Shown in pieces: positions 1 to 3,600 of a DNA stretch of 6,455 nucleotides (positions within the stretch are counted from its first letter, which is position 1; each line of letters opens with the position of its first letter). Origin of the DNA: an uncultured Draconibacterium sp. (GTDB lineage: Bacteria > Bacteroidota > Bacteroidia > Bacteroidales > Prolixibacteraceae); contig CANLMQ010000068.1 in the NCBI GenBank assembly GCA_947492175.1, forward strand, positions 1 through 6,455. The letters run 5' to 3'. The notes beneath the pieces were generated by a model that was given only the letters and a program-made list of their open reading frames with translations, had not been told where the DNA came from and did no database searches. The translations under genes were made by a program, and so were the position numbers.

Positions 1-684
1 TTGAGTCTGGAGTATTTAAACGGGGCAATAGTCAGCGGAAATACCATTCGAATAAAAGAAGGCAGCCAGTATAACTCAAGTGCTGTTTATGCCAATGAAG
101 TCGACGGCGCCTGGCGTTTTACCGGTAACCGTTTATCAGGAGCTAAGGATTATGGCCTTTACATGAGGTATTGTAATTCCAGTTCAGGCGATCCCGGTTT
201 GATTGCCAATAACTTTATCCAGTCGCAGGAGAACAATTATACGGTATATTTTCAACGCAACAGTTACCAGCAGTTTTATCACAACAATATCAATGCAATT
301 GAAAGTGTAACAAGCATGTATTATGATGGTTATAATACATCGGGGAATCTTTTTAAGAACAATATTTTTAAAGCCAACACAAGTTATACAGTGTATGTAG
401 GTAACTCGTCAGGTATCCAGGAAATGGATTACAATGATCTGTATACCTCGGGATCTAATATCGCTTACTGGTCGGGTGCCAGAGCTGATTTAACAGCGTG
501 GCAAACAGCATCAGGAATGGATATAAATTCATTGAATGTTGATCCACAATATCAGACGGATACGGTATTAATTCCGCAAAGCCCTTCTTTGGTTGAAGCC
601 GGAACAGATCTGACATCAGTCGTTTCAACCGATATTGATGGAAATCCACGTACTGTGCCGGTGAGTATTGGAGCGGTTGAGTTT
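1..684 (+). repeat. Beta-helix unit A (C-terminal part), first copy of a tandem duplication
   Basis: Residues 1-228 encode short strand-turn rungs rich in asparagine and aromatic residues, such as VSGNTI, FTGNRL, IANNFIQS, FYHNNI and FKNNIF, the pattern of right-handed parallel beta-helices of the pectate-lyase-like fold. The unit ends with a cap: DYNDLY (143-148), a tryptophan segment AWQTAS (166-171), VDPQY (180-184) and GTDLTSVV...DIDGNPRTVPVSIGAVEF (201-228). That tail resembles the choice-of-anchor Q ending (SPxxxAG...DxxGNxR...xIGAxEF). The N-terminal rungs are upstream of the window. In this fold the helix often binds or cleaves polysaccharide, but no catalytic residues can be assigned here. 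It aligns along its whole visible length with residues 425-652. Confidence 0.85.
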
Positions 685-3600
685 GGATTGGCTTCCGAAC
701 CTTTGGCGGGTGATTATACAATCGATCCACTTGGATCCGGAGATCGCAATTTTACTACTTTTGCAGCGGCTTCTGAAGCGATGCGCCTGAGTGGAATTTC
801 TGCTTCGGTTCGCTTTATTGTTAGGGATACTTTGTTCAACGAACAAGTAAATTTTGGCTCGGTTTCAGGAGCATCTGATACTTCCAGAATTACATTCGAA
901 TCACTTGACGGTAATGTTGACAGCACCATCATCCGACACGGTGGAGTATACACTTTGAGCTTGGATAATGCTGAACATTATATCTTTAGAAATATGACTT
1001 TTGAAACAAGCGGTACAGCTCAGGTTATAAAGGTTCAGAACCGGGCAGGCGACTTGCTGTTTGAAGGTAACCGGATAATAGCCCCAAATGGTTCGGGGAC
1101 GTCAACTGCAAATGCTTTATTGTACATCGATCCAACCTTCGCCGACGGAATCAGAATCCTATCGAATGTTTTTGAAGGCGGAAACTATGGTCTTCGCTTT
1201 TTGGGAGTCAGCAATTCAAATAAGGCAAGCGGTACCGTAGTTAGTGGAAATACATTTACAAACGTTTATTATCGCTCGCTCGAGCTTCAGTTCCACAGTG
1301 CTCCTGAAATATACGGTAACATTATACAAACTGGATCAACAGCCGATCAAATTTCAATCCATATTCTGAATACAGATAACGGTCTGCTTTTGTCGGAAAA
1401 CAAAGTAAGCAGCAAGGATGGGAATGCCCTTCGCTTGACGAATGTAAGCGGAACTGTTGGTACACCGGTTCTGGTATACAACAATTATTTACAGTCCGAA
1501 GGACAAAACCGGGCCATTTACATCTCGTCGGCTGATAACATGCTGTTCTATCATAATTCAGTTTGGAACCAATCATCGGGGGCTGCACTCGAATATGTTT
1601 CATACGGTTCAGGCAACCACCTGATGAACAATATTTTCCAATCGGGTAGTGGATATTCCCTTTACATCCATAATGGAGGTGCTTTTGATGAAAGCGATTA
1701 CAACAATCTCTTTACAGGGGGAACCAATATCGGTAGATGGGAGAGCTCTATTTCTCCAAATTTAAACGATTGGCAAACTGCAAGCAGTCTCGATAATAAT
1801 TCGCTTACGGTGGATGCCAATTTTATTTCGACCACTGACCTTGCTCCACAGAATGAGGCACTGGCATCGAACGGAACCGATTTGACCTCCGTAGTTGCTA
1901 CCGATATTGAAGGCAATCTTCGTACAGTTCCGGTTAGCATTGGGGCACTTGAATTTGCTGCGTTAACCGGACTCGACCTGGCCGTAGAACAAATAATAAA
2001 TCCGGGTGATGCCTGCCTGCTCTCCGATCTGGAAATTGTGAGCGTTCGTATTCGAAATGTGGGAAGCACGTTTGCCGAGAATATCACGCTAAGTTACCAA
2101 ATCAATGCACTGGCACCTGTGGAAGAAAGCCTGCCTGCAGGAACAGTTGTAGCGCCGGGCGAAGCGTATGATTTTAATTTTACTCAAACAGCAGACTTCA
2201 GTTCAAAAGGAGATTATGAAATGCTTGTTTCAGTATTGGGTACAGACGAGGATGCCACTAACAATCAGCTTTCAGATACTATTACACACTATCCTGATCC
2301 GGTGGTCAGCATAACACCCGACAGCACAATTTGTGCCGGACAAAATCTTACGCTAATCGCCGAGGGTGGAGAAACATATTTATGGAATACCGGTTCCCCG
2401 TATCCAACTGAATTTGTGAATCCAACAGTACAAACAACCTACTCGGTAACTATTACTGATTCAAATTCGTGTTCTGTTGTTTTGGAAACTACTATAGATG
2501 TATTGGAGAGACCCGTTCTTGAATTTGTCGGAGATGGAGGATACGAAGCCGGTTTCGTAGCACCCACTGTTGGGTCTGATGCAACTGAATTTGTTTTTCG
2601 GGTTAAGTATACCGATCAGAATGGCTTGCTTCCGGCAGCGGGATATCCAGTTATCTATCTTCAAAGCTTTTTTGAAGACCTGGAGTTTACGATGGTGGAG
2701 GAAGATGCTGCAGACACAGATGTGACCGATGGAAAAATCTACGCATTTAGTATTAGCGGACTGGCAAACGATGTGGATTGGTATACTTCCATTGCTGCAA
2801 GCAACGGAAACTGTTCAGCCCTTCCTCTTGGTGATTTTAGTCCATTAGTAACCAGCGATTTTTTGGATGTTGCTATTTTTGCCGATGATATTCTTTTTAG
2901 TAATGATGAGCCCGCAGAAGATGAACTCTTTACGATTACAGGTCGTATCCGAAATACTTCCGATTATGTGGCAGAGAATTTTGAAGTTCAGGTGTACGAT
3001 GATTCAATGCTAATCCATACAGATACTATTGTCTCCGTGGCGCCTCAATCCATTTCTACATTCAACTTTGATTATGCTTTTACAGAATTTGGATATCATG
3101 AAATTAAGGTAGTAATTGATTCGCAGGATAGTCTTTTAGAGAAAAATGAACTGAATAATTTTGCAATTCGTTTTTATGCGCTTCCAGAAGGATTATCGGT
3201 TACCGCAAGTATGTCAAAATCGACCTATTATGTGGGTGAAAGTGTTTATGCTAACGGGCAGGCTTATTTTACCGGCCTCGATGCCGCAATTACACCACCC
3301 GTAAAATATGCTGCAGTCAATTGGTCGGTCAGCAATGGGATCATTAAAACGACTTCTACAAACCATGCCGGATATTTCAGCGCATATCTGGGGACGATTA
3401 GCGAACCGGGTGTTTATACTGTAACCGGAGAAGTAGATGAAGGTCGGTTTGTTGAGCCTTTCGGGCCACTTACTTTCCAGGTCGTAGTAGATCCCAACAA
3501 TATTCCACGCCCAGATCTTGTTACAGCCCTCAATATTGATATTCCTGAACGTGGGCATTATTTACTGGGCGAAACGGTAACGGGAATTGCAAGCATTGAA

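Noticed and set aside
1..3. TTG as a possible start codon
   Set aside because: No upstream sequence is available to show a ribosome binding site, no signal peptide follows, and residues 1-16 already align with rungs of the second beta-helix near residues 425-442.
1..684. Catalytic polysaccharide lyase or glycosidase assignment for the beta-helix
   Set aside because: The fold pattern is present, but I could not find a convincing set of catalytic residues conserved between the two copies, so only a structural or binding role is offered.
1698..2087. 129-codon open frame on the minus strand
   Set aside because: It lies antisense to the beta-helix cap and CARDB 1, which are clearly coding in frame 1 +. 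Its translation is Ser/Arg-rich with no recognisable domain, as expected of an antisense shadow.
3214..3558. 114-codon open frame on the minus strand
   Set aside because: Fully antisense to the Ig-like module and the start of CARDB 3. No domain similarity, and the + strand reading is well supported.
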